From a candidate division FCPU426 bacterium (GTDB lineage Bacteria; Oederibacteriota; Muellerivitia; Muellerivitales; Muellerivitaceae): a stretch of DNA of 64,000 nt. The notes beneath the pieces were generated by a model. It saw only the letters and a program-made list of their open reading frames with translations, did no database searches and had not been told where the DNA came from. Below, one piece after another: positions 1 to 7,386 of this stretch (the first letter of the stretch is position 1; every line of letters begins with the position of its first letter). The position numbers and the translations under genes were made by a program. The stretch is taken from positions 39,210 through 103,209 of the forward strand of contig JASHNQ010000097.1 in the NCBI GenBank assembly GCA_030041545.1, given 5' to 3'.

Positions 1-1236
1 CCCCATATAGGCCTCCGTGCGGGAAAGAAGGAACGGGGAAAGGCCCTTCACCGCCAAGGCGGCGTTCAAGCCCGCCACCAGGCCCTGGGCCGCCGCCTCT
101 TCATAACCCGAGGTGCCGTTGATTTGGCCCGCCAGGAACAGGTTCTTCACCCGGTGGGTTTCCAGGGCATGGGATACCTGGGTGGGCGGCACAAAGTCGT
201 ACTCCACCGCATAACCCGGCCGCACGATCTCGGCCCCTTCCAAGCCCGGAATGGTGCGCAAGAAGGCGTATTGGGCGTCCAGGGGCAGGGAAGTGGAGAG
301 CCCGTTCAGGTAAAACTCGCTGGTGGAAAGCCCCTCGGGTTCCAGGAAGATTTGGTGGCGTTCCTTGTCCGGGAACTTCACCACCTTGTCCTCGATGGAA
401 GGGCAGTACCGGGGACCAATGCCCTTGATGACCCCGGAATAAAGGGGCGAGCGGGACATGTTGTCCCGGATAGCCTGGTGAGTTTTGTCGTTGGTATAGG
501 TGATATAGCAGGACACCTGGGGCTGCAGGGGGAAGGTGGTAGTGAAGTGGGAGAAGGGAACCGGATCCTCGTCGCCCCTTTGCTCCTCGGTCTTGGAGAA
601 ATCGATGGATTCGCGCCGCACCCGCGGGTTGGTGCCGGTCTTCAGGCGCCCCACCTCAAATCCTAATTCCCTCAAGTGGGCGGGAAGGCCCTTGGCGGAG
701 AGCTCGCCCGTGCGGCCGCCCTCGATCTTGGTTTCGCCGATGTGCATCAGGCCGTTTAAAAAGGTGCCGGTGGTGATGACCACCGCCTGGGCGCGGATCT
801 CCTCGCCGTATTGGGTGATCACACCCTTCACCACGCCGTTTTCCACGACGAGCCGCTCGACGGTGGCTTGCTTGAGGGAAAGATTCGGCTGGCGCAAGAC
901 GGTCTCGCGCAGGCGCTGGTTGTAGAGTTCCTTGTCGCACTGGGCGCGCAGGCCCCACACGGCCGGGCCTTGGGTTTTATTGAGCACGCGCGATTGGATG
1001 GAGGTGGCATCCGTGGCTTTTCCCATCTCGCCGCCCAAGGCGTCGATCTCGCGCACCAAGTGGCCCTTGGCCAGGCCCCCCACCGCCGGGTTGCAGCTCA
1101 TCTTGGCTACCGTGTCGGGGTTCATGGTCAAAAGGGCGGTGGCAAGCCCCATGCGCGCGCAGGCCAGCGAGGCTTCGCAGCCGGCATGGCCGGCGCCTAC
1201 CACGATCACGTCATAGGATGAGGAATAGAAAGCCAC
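1..1236 (-). CDS. mnmG: tRNA uridine-5-carboxymethylaminomethyl modification enzyme MnmG (partial)
   Basis: FAD-dependent partner of MnmE that installs the carboxymethylaminomethyl group on U34 of certain tRNAs. The reading frame opens with a GTG preceded by GAGGG at a normal distance. It shows the FAD dinucleotide motif GAGHAGCEA near the N terminus, followed by [20 protein letters not shown] and, further on, [12 protein letters not shown] and LKTGTNPRV, all typical of MnmG/GidA. The gene runs off the left edge after about 412 codons; the family is usually about 620 residues, so roughly the C-terminal third is missing. In many bacteria it is followed by rsmG and parAB, which would lie just outside the window. 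That fits the parS-like site immediately upstream. Confidence 0.97.
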   Translation of the reverse strand, partial: MAFYSSSYDVIVVGAGHAGCEASLACARMGLATALLTMNPDTVAKMSCNPAVGGLAKGHLVREIDALGGEMGKATDATSIQSRVLNKTQGPAVWGLRAQCDKELYNQRLRETVLRQPNLSLKQATVERLVVENGVVKGVITQYGEEIRAQAVVITTGTFLNGLMHIGETKIEGGRTGELSAKGLPAHLRELGFEVGRLKTGTNPRVRRESIDFSKTEEQRGDEDPVPFSHFTTTFPLQPQVSCYITYTNDKTHQAIRDNMSRSPLYSGVIKGIGPRYCPSIEDKVVKFPDKERHQIFLEPEGLSTSEFYLNGLSTSLPLDAQYAFLRTIPGLEGAEIVRPGYAVEYDFVPPTQVSHALETHRVKNLFLAGQINGTSGYEEAAAQGLVAGLNAALAVKGLSPFLLSRTEAYMG

Positions 1237-1484
1237 GGAAAACGTCCCTCAAGAAATTTGGTGCGAGTTTATAGCACAAAGACAGCCGGCAGTCGACAGG
1301 CGTCGAGCCCACAGCTAACCGAAAGTCTTCCGGCTTCATTCCACAATCCCATCCCCGATGATCTTGCACAACCTTTGCGAAATAGGGAGTCAAAACCAAG
1401 ATGGATACCCAAATCCAAACGCAAAAGTGGGGTTGTTAGGCCGCTCCTGTGGACTGTCGACCGTGAACCGTTAACTATCGTTGC

Positions 1485-1498
1485 GTTCCACGTGGAAC
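1485..1498. other. parS-like centromere site
   Basis: GTTCCACGTGGAAC is a perfect 14-bp palindrome. It matches the known ParB-binding consensus (GTTNCACGTGNAAC core) and, from memory, the form used in Myxococcus. It sits in non-coding DNA upstream of mnmG, the usual neighbourhood of parAB/parS, and about 37.6 kb from dnaA. ParB binding is inferred. I noticed no second copy in the window. Confidence 0.75.
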
Positions 1499-1503
1499 AT
1501 TCA

Positions 1504-1550
1504 TTGACAGGTTTATTTTCTTACGTTATATTTCTTACGTAAGAAAATAA
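1504..1550 (+). promoter_or_regulatory. Promoter and nested operator of the first PIN toxin-antitoxin pair
   Basis: TTGACA (1504-1509), a 17-bp spacer and TATATT (1527-1532) form a strong sigma-70-type promoter. The -10 lies between the arms of a perfect 14-bp inverted repeat (1513-1526 and 1537-1550). The half-site TTTCTTACGT also occurs a third time, forming the inner palindrome 1531-1546. This suits autorepression by the ribbon-helix-helix antitoxin just downstream. The rest of the 1237-1562 gap holds the parS-like site and degenerate intergenic repeat words. Confidence 0.75.
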
Positions 1551-1562
1551 AAGGGGCCTTTT

Positions 1563-1814
1563 ATGGATAAAATCTTCTCGGCGCGCCTGGATGAAGCCGT
1601 CCTGGCCGAAATGGATCACGTTACCCATCAGCACCACATGACCAAAAAAAAGTTCCTGGAAGAGGCCATCCGCCGTTTGGCCGAATCAATGGCTCAAAAA
1701 GATGTTTGGGCTGAGACCCGGGGTGCCTGGAAACGGAAAGAAAGTGCCGCGGCCATTGTGAAAGAAATTAAATCCAGTTGGCAGAAAAACTATAGCAGGC
1801 ATCACCGTCCATGA
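1563..1814 (+). CDS. Type II antitoxin, ribbon-helix-helix type
   Basis: 83 residues. The N-terminal segment (about 1-45: a short beta strand FSARLDEAVLAEMD, then a helix-turn-helix segment with MTKKKFLEEAIRRLAE) has the pattern of ribbon-helix-helix repressors. The basic, tryptophan-containing C-terminal tail would bind the toxin. Its stop overlaps the start of the downstream PIN toxin by 4 bp, the usual antitoxin-first arrangement. A strong promoter with a nested palindromic operator lies directly upstream, so autoregulation is likely. Assignment rests on fold pattern and context; the exact antitoxin family is uncertain. Confidence 0.8.
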   Translation: MDKIFSARLDEAVLAEMDHVTHQHHMTKKKFLEEAIRRLAESMAQKDVWAETRGAWKRKESAAAIVKEIKSSWQKNYSRHHRP

Positions 1815-2191
1815 GAGCCTATATCGACACGGACATCCTTATTTGGCAATTAAAAGACGAAAAAAAGGCTGAGGACCTTTTACGGCGTCTTTTCTCCGAA
1901 GGCGCGGAATTGTGGACTGGAGCTTCGCAAAGAGCCGAAATTGTTTTTTACATGAAACCTGAGGAAGAAAAAATTACCCGGCTATTATTGTCCCACATTA
2001 GAACTCAGGCGGTCACTCAAGAAATCGTCGATAAAGGCGGGGAGTATTTTCGGAAGTGGAATCCCAGCCATGGCATTGATCAAAACGACGCCCTCTTAGC
2101 GGCTTGTGCAAACCTCCATGGAGGACGCATCTATACCCTCAATGTGAAACACTTTCCCATGTCCGACATCACCGTCGTCAAGGGCTGGTAG
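1811..2191 (+). CDS. PIN-domain toxin (VapC-like ribonuclease)
   Basis: 126 residues, the normal size of a single PIN domain. Acidic metal-binding residues are in place: Asp in the N-terminal IDTDILIW strand, Glu in RAEIV, and Asp in the GIDQNDALLAA helix. The C terminus ends with the typical TLNVKHFPM segment. PIN toxins cleave RNA, often initiator tRNA or rRNA; the target here is unknown. Translationally coupled to the upstream antitoxin. A histidine phosphatase gene begins 2 bp after its stop, so it may be co-transcribed. The DTDILIW start is shared with the PIN toxin at 61588-61965, suggesting related modules. Confidence 0.88.
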   Translation: MRAYIDTDILIWQLKDEKKAEDLLRRLFSEGAELWTGASQRAEIVFYMKPEEEKITRLLLSHIRTQAVTQEIVDKGGEYFRKWNPSHGIDQNDALLAACANLHGGRIYTLNVKHFPMSDITVVKGW

Positions 2192-2193
2192 GG

Positions 2194-2901
2194 ATGCGCC
2201 TTTATATCATCCGCCACGCCGAACCGGACTATGAACACAACACGATCACGCCGAAAGGCCACCAGGAAGCCAAGGCCCTGGCCAAGCGGTTGAAGGCGGA
2301 AGGCCTTACCCGCCTTTATTCCTCTCCCCTTGGCCGCGCCCTGCACACGGCCCAGTACACTTCGAAAGCCACGGGCCTGAAGGTGAAAGTGGAAAATTGG
2401 GCCCAGGAGCTTTCGGGCCTGGATATGGGGGATGTTCCCCCTTGGGGCCCGCTCATGGCCTGGGACTTGCCGGGGGAAATTATCCGAAAGAAGAAACAAT
2501 ACCTGGACTACGACGGTTGGCCGCGCATTCCCTTCCTCCATCTCCAAAAGTTTCAAAGGATCGTTTCCAAGGTGGGCCGTTCCTCGGACGCGTTCCTCCA
2601 GCGTCATGGTTACCGGCGGGAAGATGGGCGTTACCGTGTCCTTCAGGAGAACAAGGAACGCATCGCGGTCTTCTGCCACAACGGCTTGGCTTTGACCTGG
2701 ATGGCGCACCTCTTGGAAATCCCCCTGCCCTTGGTGTGGTCAGGCTTCTGGATGGCGCCTTCTTCCATTACGACCATTCTCATGGACATGCGGTCTAAAA
2801 ACTTAGCGGTGCCCCGTTGCATCGGCTTTTGCGACGTTTCCCACCTGCGCCAGACGGGCCTTCCGGTCTCCACCCACGGCATCAAGGCTAATTTCGACTG
2901 A
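2194..2901 (+). CDS. Histidine phosphatase family protein
   Basis: 235 residues starting at an ATG 2 bp after the toxin stop. The N-terminal IIRHAEPDYEHN carries the phospho-accepting histidine of the phosphoglycerate-mutase-like fold (RHAE rather than the commoner RHGE). LYSSPLGRALHTAQ follows, and a second catalytic histidine is in VFCHNGLALTW. The family includes sugar-phosphate and alpha-ribazole phosphatases (CobC). CobC would fit the B12-rich surroundings, which otherwise lack a visible CobC, but the gene lies far from the cob cluster. It is also longer than typical CobC, with an extra 150-residue middle. Substrate is therefore left open. Confidence 0.82.
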   Translation: MRLYIIRHAEPDYEHNTITPKGHQEAKALAKRLKAEGLTRLYSSPLGRALHTAQYTSKATGLKVKVENWAQELSGLDMGDVPPWGPLMAWDLPGEIIRKKKQYLDYDGWPRIPFLHLQKFQRIVSKVGRSSDAFLQRHGYRREDGRYRVLQENKERIAVFCHNGLALTWMAHLLEIPLPLVWSGFWMAPSSITTILMDMRSKNLAVPRCIGFCDVSHLRQTGLPVSTHGIKANFD

Positions 2902-3021
2902 AATGGAAAAAGCCACATTCCTGTCGTTTCATCCCCACTTTTAACATGAAGATTTACACTCCCGAAACCCAACCCCGCTGAAGCGTTCTATCATGGTTCC
3001 AGTTGATTGTGGGGTGACGTG

Positions 3022-4023
3022 ATGATGAACCTAAGTGCCGCGCGCTTTTCCGACACCTTCCTCCAAAACTCAAAACCCAAAATCGACGATTTCATCCACC
3101 GCCTTCTGGTGCCCGTCCCTCCGGTGAACCCGCAAACCCAATGCGAGGAAGTTTACGGCATCTTCGCCCAGGACCGGTCCATCCAGTCCATTGCCGTGGT
3201 CGAGGACGAACGTCCCGTGGGGCTGGTCAACCGCTTCGCGCTGATCGACCGTTTCTCGAGGCGTTTTTTCCGCGAGCTTTACGAGCGCAAACCCATCTCG
3301 TTGGTGATGGAAAAAGCCCCCCTGATCGTGGAAAGCACGGTGGGGCTTGATGACCTGAGCGCCATCATCGCGGATGAGGAAGAGAAATACCTGTACGAGG
3401 GTTTCATCATCACCCGCAAGGGAAAGTACTTAGGAATAGGCACGGGCCAGCGATTGATGAAAGAAATGACCGACCGCAAGCAAGCCCAACTTTACCACCT
3501 GGCCCACCACGATCCCCTGACTGGCCTGCCCAACCGGCTTCTGTTTTACGACCGCCTCTCCCAGGCCCTTTCCCAGGCCGAGCGCACGGGGAAGCACCTG
3601 GGGGTGCTTTTCATCGACCTGGACCATTTCAAGCGCGTCAACGACACCTTGGGCCATCCCATGGGGGACCTCCTGCTGCGGGAAGTGGCGCAGGGAATCC
3701 AGAATTGCCTCAGGAGCGGGGACACGGTGGCCCGGCAGGGCGGTGACGAGTTCACGGCCATCCTCACCAATATCGCCCAGCCGCAGGACGTGGAGCTGGT
3801 GGCGGGGAAGATCCTGCAAGTAATCTCCCAGCCCATCCGCCTGCAGGAACACGAAGTCCGGGTCACCTGCAGCATCGGGGCCGGGCTTTTCCCCCAGGAC
3901 GGGGACAATATCGACGTCTTGATCCAGAGAGCGGACACCGCGGTGTACCACGCCAAGCGAACCCGCAATTGCTTCCGTTACTTCGACGGGGCCATGGCCC
4001 CCAAGGACCCGGGATCCAATTAG
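3022..4023 (+). CDS. GGDEF-domain protein (diguanylate cyclase) with N-terminal CBS-like region
   Basis: Predicted to make the second messenger cyclic di-GMP. Residues 1-150 resemble a CBS-pair sensor (IQSIAVVEDERPVGLVNRFALIDRF and a second strand set around GFIITRKGKYLGIG). A short linker leads into a GGDEF domain with HHDPLTGLPNR, FIDLDHFKRVND and the intact active-site loop QGGDEF. No EAL domain and no membrane segments are seen. The ATG at 3022 (or the next ATG at 3025) has GGGGTGA upstream; an upstream TTG in frame is less likely. Monocistronic. An HD-GYP phosphodiesterase at 60297 could degrade the same messenger. Confidence 0.92.
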   Translation: MMNLSAARFSDTFLQNSKPKIDDFIHRLLVPVPPVNPQTQCEEVYGIFAQDRSIQSIAVVEDERPVGLVNRFALIDRFSRRFFRELYERKPISLVMEKAPLIVESTVGLDDLSAIIADEEEKYLYEGFIITRKGKYLGIGTGQRLMKEMTDRKQAQLYHLAHHDPLTGLPNRLLFYDRLSQALSQAERTGKHLGVLFIDLDHFKRVNDTLGHPMGDLLLREVAQGIQNCLRSGDTVARQGGDEFTAILTNIAQPQDVELVAGKILQVISQPIRLQEHEVRVTCSIGAGLFPQDGDNIDVLIQRADTAVYHAKRTRNCFRYFDGAMAPKDPGSN

Positions 4024-4163
4024 GAATCGGCTCGAATGGGTCCTTTTTGGAGGATGGCGATATAAATGCTGCCAGTGGGCTTTAAGATATTTTTGATCGC
4101 CCATCCTGTACCCTGAAGTATCCCCGCATTTTCTTTTCTGATACCAGCAAGCAATCCATCCAA

Positions 4164-4601
4164 TTACTTATAAGAATGAAGCCAGGCCACCTCGCAGCCT
4201 AAACCTTTGGCGGCTTTGGCCTGGGGCTCATCCGCCGTCAGCAACCCCGTGTCGAGATGAGCCGCTAAAACAACATAAACGGCATCATAAACAGTGAATT
4301 TCGAATTACGACTTTGCCTCTCCTGTAACGTCAACTCGAAAGCCTGGACGGCTTGGGTGTGGGTGAGCGGATATCGGCGTGGAAAAAGTTGGAATAATTG
4401 CCATACCATGGGGGTATTGGAACCGGACTCCCGGCTTAAACGATTGGCCGTTTCCAAAAAAGCGAGGTCGGGGACAACCAATTCTAACGTCCCTTTTAAA
4501 TAACGCTCCCGTGCCAAGAGAGCCTGATCGATATCCGGTTCGTTGTCCTTTAAGTACCATTTGAGAATGACACTGGCGTCAATAACATAGCTGATGCTCA
4601 A
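4164..4601 (-). CDS. PIN-domain toxin
   Basis: 145-residue PIN domain with the expected acidic residues: YVIDASVILKWYL (Asp), FLETANRL (Glu), TVYDAVYVVLA (Asp) and GLLTADEPQAKAAKGLG (Asp). This is the AF_PIN-like group often paired with ribbon-helix-helix antitoxins. Its start overlaps the stop of the antitoxin gene (4598-4855) by 4 bp. Function is inferred from the domain: an RNA-cleaving growth inhibitor neutralised by its partner. Confidence 0.88.
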   Translation of the reverse strand: MSISYVIDASVILKWYLKDNEPDIDQALLARERYLKGTLELVVPDLAFLETANRLSRESGSNTPMVWQLFQLFPRRYPLTHTQAVQAFELTLQERQSRNSKFTVYDAVYVVLAAHLDTGLLTADEPQAKAAKGLGCEVAWLHSYK

Positions 4602-4855
4602 TGACTTTCCCTATCCTCGCGGATCAATTGCTCGGAGGATTTCCGGGACCGGCCCCGGTGCCGGAAGGCGTCCATCTCACGGATCATTTCACGGATTCCG
4701 GGACGCTCCATGGGTGGAATATGGTCTTGACCTTCCTTGATCCAAAAACTCAAAGCCTGGCGCGCCGCCTCGGACCTTTTGAGGTGATTTATCTTCGCCT
4801 TAGCGTCCACCTGGCGAAGAAGCTGATCGGGAATTTCTAAAAGGATTTTTGACAC
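4598..4855 (-). CDS. Antitoxin, ribbon-helix-helix type
   Basis: 85 residues. Residues 1-45 (ILLEIPDQLLRQVDAKAK, then HLKRSEAARQALSFWI) show the strand-helix-helix pattern of CopG/MetJ-type DNA-binding proteins. The charged tail (FRHRGRSRKSSEQLIREDRE) is suited to toxin wrapping. It precedes and overlaps the PIN toxin. An AT-rich palindromic promoter lies just upstream. Confidence 0.84.
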   Translation of the reverse strand: MSKILLEIPDQLLRQVDAKAKINHLKRSEAARQALSFWIKEGQDHIPPMERPGIREMIREMDAFRHRGRSRKSSEQLIREDRESH

Positions 4856-4874
4856 GCTTTCCCCCCTTGCTATT

Positions 4875-4914
4875 AATATATATAAAATATATATTTTTGA
4901 AGTGCGTTTTTCAA
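4875..4914 (-). promoter_or_regulatory. Promoter and palindromic operator of the second PIN toxin-antitoxin pair
   Basis: On the minus strand, TTGAAA (4914-4909) is 17 bp from TATATT (4891-4886). The -10 lies inside a 9-bp-arm palindrome AATATATAT/ATATATATT (4875-4883 and 4887-4895). The alternating AT sequence makes the operator assignment less certain than at the other pairs. Confidence 0.55.
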
Positions 4915-4962
4915 TCTCCTAGTGGGCAAACCGCGCTCCAGCGACTAAAGGGGGAAACCAAA

Positions 4963-5421
4963 ATGGGAATGTTCGACTGGTATGAACCGGATCCCCCCTT
5001 GGTTTGCCCCTTGTGTCAAACTCGGCTGGTGGAATGGCAAGGCAAAGATGGCCCTTGTCTCCTTTTTCGCTGGAAGCAGGGCCGGGGTGACCCTGGAAAC
5101 CAGCCGGAGTGGTCCGAATATAAGCCCCAATTTCGGGACAAGTATCGGCTTCCCAAGCAGTTTGAACTTTATTCTTATGATTGTGAGAACCACCAACCCA
5201 TCACCGCTTTGGGCCGAACCATAAAGGGTATTTGGAAAACCACAAAAATCATGGGCCATGGCTGGTTTGAAAAACGTAAAGGGCGTTTCCAGTGGAAGCC
5301 ATATTCAATGATGGATCGGAATTTCGGAATGCTAAAAGGTGGAAAAAAATCCCTCGCCAAGGCGCTGCTTCAGGAACGAAGAAAAGACAGGGTGAGGGAA
5401 GATAGGAACGCCAAAGGCTAA
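4963..5421 (+). CDS. Hypothetical protein with N-terminal zinc-ribbon-like knuckle
   Basis: 152 residues starting at an ATG with AAAGGGGGAAA upstream. The start MGMFDWYEPDPPLVCPLC presents one CPLC knuckle followed by many aromatic residues (WQGKDGP, FRWKQGRG, WSEYKPQF) and a very basic C terminus. No second Cys pair is obvious; single cysteines do not complete a zinc site. No signal peptide or membrane segment. I do not recognise the family. It is converging with mnmE (7 bp between stops) and lies just downstream of a toxin-antitoxin pair that reads the other way. Confidence 0.65.
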   Translation: MGMFDWYEPDPPLVCPLCQTRLVEWQGKDGPCLLFRWKQGRGDPGNQPEWSEYKPQFRDKYRLPKQFELYSYDCENHQPITALGRTIKGIWKTTKIMGHGWFEKRKGRFQWKPYSMMDRNFGMLKGGKKSLAKALLQERRKDRVREDRNAKG

Positions 5422-5427
5422 ACCTAT

Positions 5428-6795
5428 TTACTTCCCGATGCAAAACTTCGTGAAGATTTCCTCGAAGGCCGTGGCGGGCAGGTTGCGGCCGCGGATGCGG
5501 CCGACCGCCAGGGCCGCCTCCCGGAGCTCCTCGGCCCATAGATCATAGGATTCCTTCCGGTTTATCAATCCTCTCAAGCGGTCCAAGGCGTCCAGGGCAT
5601 TGCGGGCCTCCACCAGGTGCCGGGTGGAAGTCAAAACCACGTCTTCGCCGACGGTCGGGGCCTGGATCAAGGCTTCAATTTTTTCCACTACCTTATCCAA
5701 GCCTTCCTTCGTTTGGCAGGAAAGGGAAAGACACCGCTTGGGGTCCAATCCCGTGCTTTCCCATGGCCGGCCCCTTTTCACCAGGTCATTTTTATTGAAT
5801 AAAAACCAAGTCCGGTCGGCGGGAAGTTTGTTTTTTTTGATTTCTTCCAATGACTCTTGGGGATTGGAAGCATCAATGATCCAAAAAAGAATATCCGCTT
5901 CCTCGATGACCTGGCGGCTACGGCGGATACCTTCCACCTCCACAACATTCTGGGCTTCGCGGATTCCCGCCGTGTCGAATAGCCTCACCTTCACGCCCTT
6001 GAGGAGGATTTCCCCCTCCACTACGTCCCGGGTGGTGCCGGCCAGGGGTGTCACAATAGCCCTCTGGGTGCCCAGGAGCGCGTTTAAGAGGCTGGACTTG
6101 CCCACGTTGGGTGGCCCCACTAGGGCCACGGCCAAACCTTCGCGGATGATCTTGCCCTGATGGTAGCTTTCCAACAATTTGCGCAGTTCGGCCTCCACCG
6201 CTGCCGCTTCCTTCTTAAATTTTTCCAGGTCCAAAAGCGGGATGCCGTCCTCGGAAAATTCCAGCCGCGCCTCGATTTTAAGGTAAAGGGACTTCAACGA
6301 TTCTTCCAAAGGCTCCAAATGGGCCGCCAAGCCGCCCGTTAATTGCCGCAAGGCCTGCCTCCGAGCCGCTTCCCCTTGGGCCGAGACCAGGGCTTCTACG
6401 GCCTCAGCCTGGGTCAAATCCAAGCGTCCGTTCAGGAAGGCCCGGTAGGTGAACTCTCCCGGTTCGGCCGGCCGGGCTCCCAGGGAAACTAAGGCTTCCA
6501 TAAGTTTTTCCAGGACTGTCGGGCTTCCATGCGCGTGGAATTCCACGACGTCCTCGGTGGTGTAGCTGTGGGGTTTGGGCATGACCAAGAGGATGCCCTC
6601 GTCCAAAATTTCGCCGGTGGAGGGGCTTCCGAACTTTCCGAAAAGAACCTGCCGTTTCAATTCGAATGAATGGGAGGAAACGAATATTTTCTTCGCGAGG
6701 GGAAAAGCCTTTTCACCGGAGACGCGCACGATGCCGATTCCCCCCACTCCGGCGGGGGTGGCGATGGCGCAAATGGTGTCTTCTAAAACATACAT
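5428..6795 (-). CDS. mnmE: tRNA modification GTPase MnmE (TrmE)
   Basis: 455 residues, normal length. Works with MnmG on U34 of tRNA. The N-terminal tetrahydrofolate-binding domain begins MYVLEDTICAIATPAG. The helical domain holds a canonical G domain: GPPNVGKSSLLNALLG (G1), TPLAGTTRDVVEGE (G2), DTAG (G3), NKND (G4). The protein ends with the family's catalytic FCIGK. The frame is open 44 codons further upstream, but the MYVLEDT start fits the family and is chosen. It lies between jag and mnmG in the conserved rpmH-to-mnmG gene order, though separated from jag by a 590-bp repeat-rich gap. Confidence 0.97.
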   Translation of the reverse strand: MYVLEDTICAIATPAGVGGIGIVRVSGEKAFPLAKKIFVSSHSFELKRQVLFGKFGSPSTGEILDEGILLVMPKPHSYTTEDVVEFHAHGSPTVLEKLMEALVSLGARPAEPGEFTYRAFLNGRLDLTQAEAVEALVSAQGEAARRQALRQLTGGLAAHLEPLEESLKSLYLKIEARLEFSEDGIPLLDLEKFKKEAAAVEAELRKLLESYHQGKIIREGLAVALVGPPNVGKSSLLNALLGTQRAIVTPLAGTTRDVVEGEILLKGVKVRLFDTAGIREAQNVVEVEGIRRSRQVIEEADILFWIIDASNPQESLEEIKKNKLPADRTWFLFNKNDLVKRGRPWESTGLDPKRCLSLSCQTKEGLDKVVEKIEALIQAPTVGEDVVLTSTRHLVEARNALDALDRLRGLINRKESYDLWAEELREAALAVGRIRGRNLPATAFEEIFTKFCIGK

Positions 6796-6823
6796 AGATA
6801 ACCTGTCATTACGATCTGACTTC

Positions 6824-7211
6824 GCCAACCTGTCCTCCGAAGTTTTAACGAAGGGGGAGGCTACCCCAGACAGGGGAATGAAATGACGACTTGTCCCCCG
6901 TAGCTCCAAGAGCGAAGGGGGAAGCAACCTCAGTTTAAATATGACTTTGCAAAGAATCTACGAAGAAGGCTAAAACCACCCACGAACTGAGGTTGTCCTT
7001 GGCCTATGGCCAAGGATGGTTGGCCTGAATTCCAGGCCAACTACTCCAAGCCTGCCGCAAACTTCGCGGCTCCTATGAAACAACCCCCAGGCACCCCTCA
7101 CCCCGCCCGTCTCCCTAAAAGCTCTCACAGGGGAAAGCCCCTGTGTACCCCCAAAACCGAAAAGCCAAGGGGCGAGGGCGACGAGTACCCCTTCTCCCTT
7201 GAGGGGAGAAG
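6824..7211. repeat. Cluster of small palindromic repeats in the mnmE-jag gap
   Basis: The 6796-7386 gap holds no gene I can support. It contains at least four perfect or near-perfect hairpins: CCTTGGCC-tat-GGCCAAGG (6997-7015), GTTGGCCTG-5 nt-CAGGCCAAC (7019-7041), CACAGGGG-aaag-CCCCTGTG (7126-7145) and CTTCTCCC-5 nt-GGGAGAAG (7191-7211). Two copies of a TGTCC-(C/T)CCG-AG-GAAGGGGGA type element lie near 6830 and 6892. The mix resembles interspersed palindromic repeats of many environmental genomes. The mnmE promoter must lie in here, but I cannot point to it. Confidence 0.7.
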
Positions 7212-7311
7212 AATGGGATGAGGGTGATGGTTTCTTACTCAAATCACCCGGCGCCTTCCGGCGGGCCCTGGCTCGCAACGACAGATCAAACACAAAATTT
7301 TGAAAACAAAA

Positions 7312-7337
7312 AAGGCCCTCCCGGTTGGGAGAGCCTT
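7312..7337 (-). terminator. Rho-independent terminator after jag
   Basis: Stem AAGGC-c-CTCCC / GGGAG-a-GCCTT with a GGTT loop. It is flanked by A-rich sequence on the left and a T-run on the right, so it could work in both directions. On the minus strand it follows the jag stop by about 50 bp and is followed by CCTTTTTTGTTTT. Confidence 0.8.
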
Positions 7338-7386
7338 TTCTTTTTGCTTTACCTGCCAACTGCGAACTGTGAGCTGTCAGCTGACG

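Noticed and set aside
2194..2901. CobC alpha-ribazole phosphatase
   Set aside because: The phosphatase motifs fit the superfamily only; length, insert and genomic position do not support CobC.
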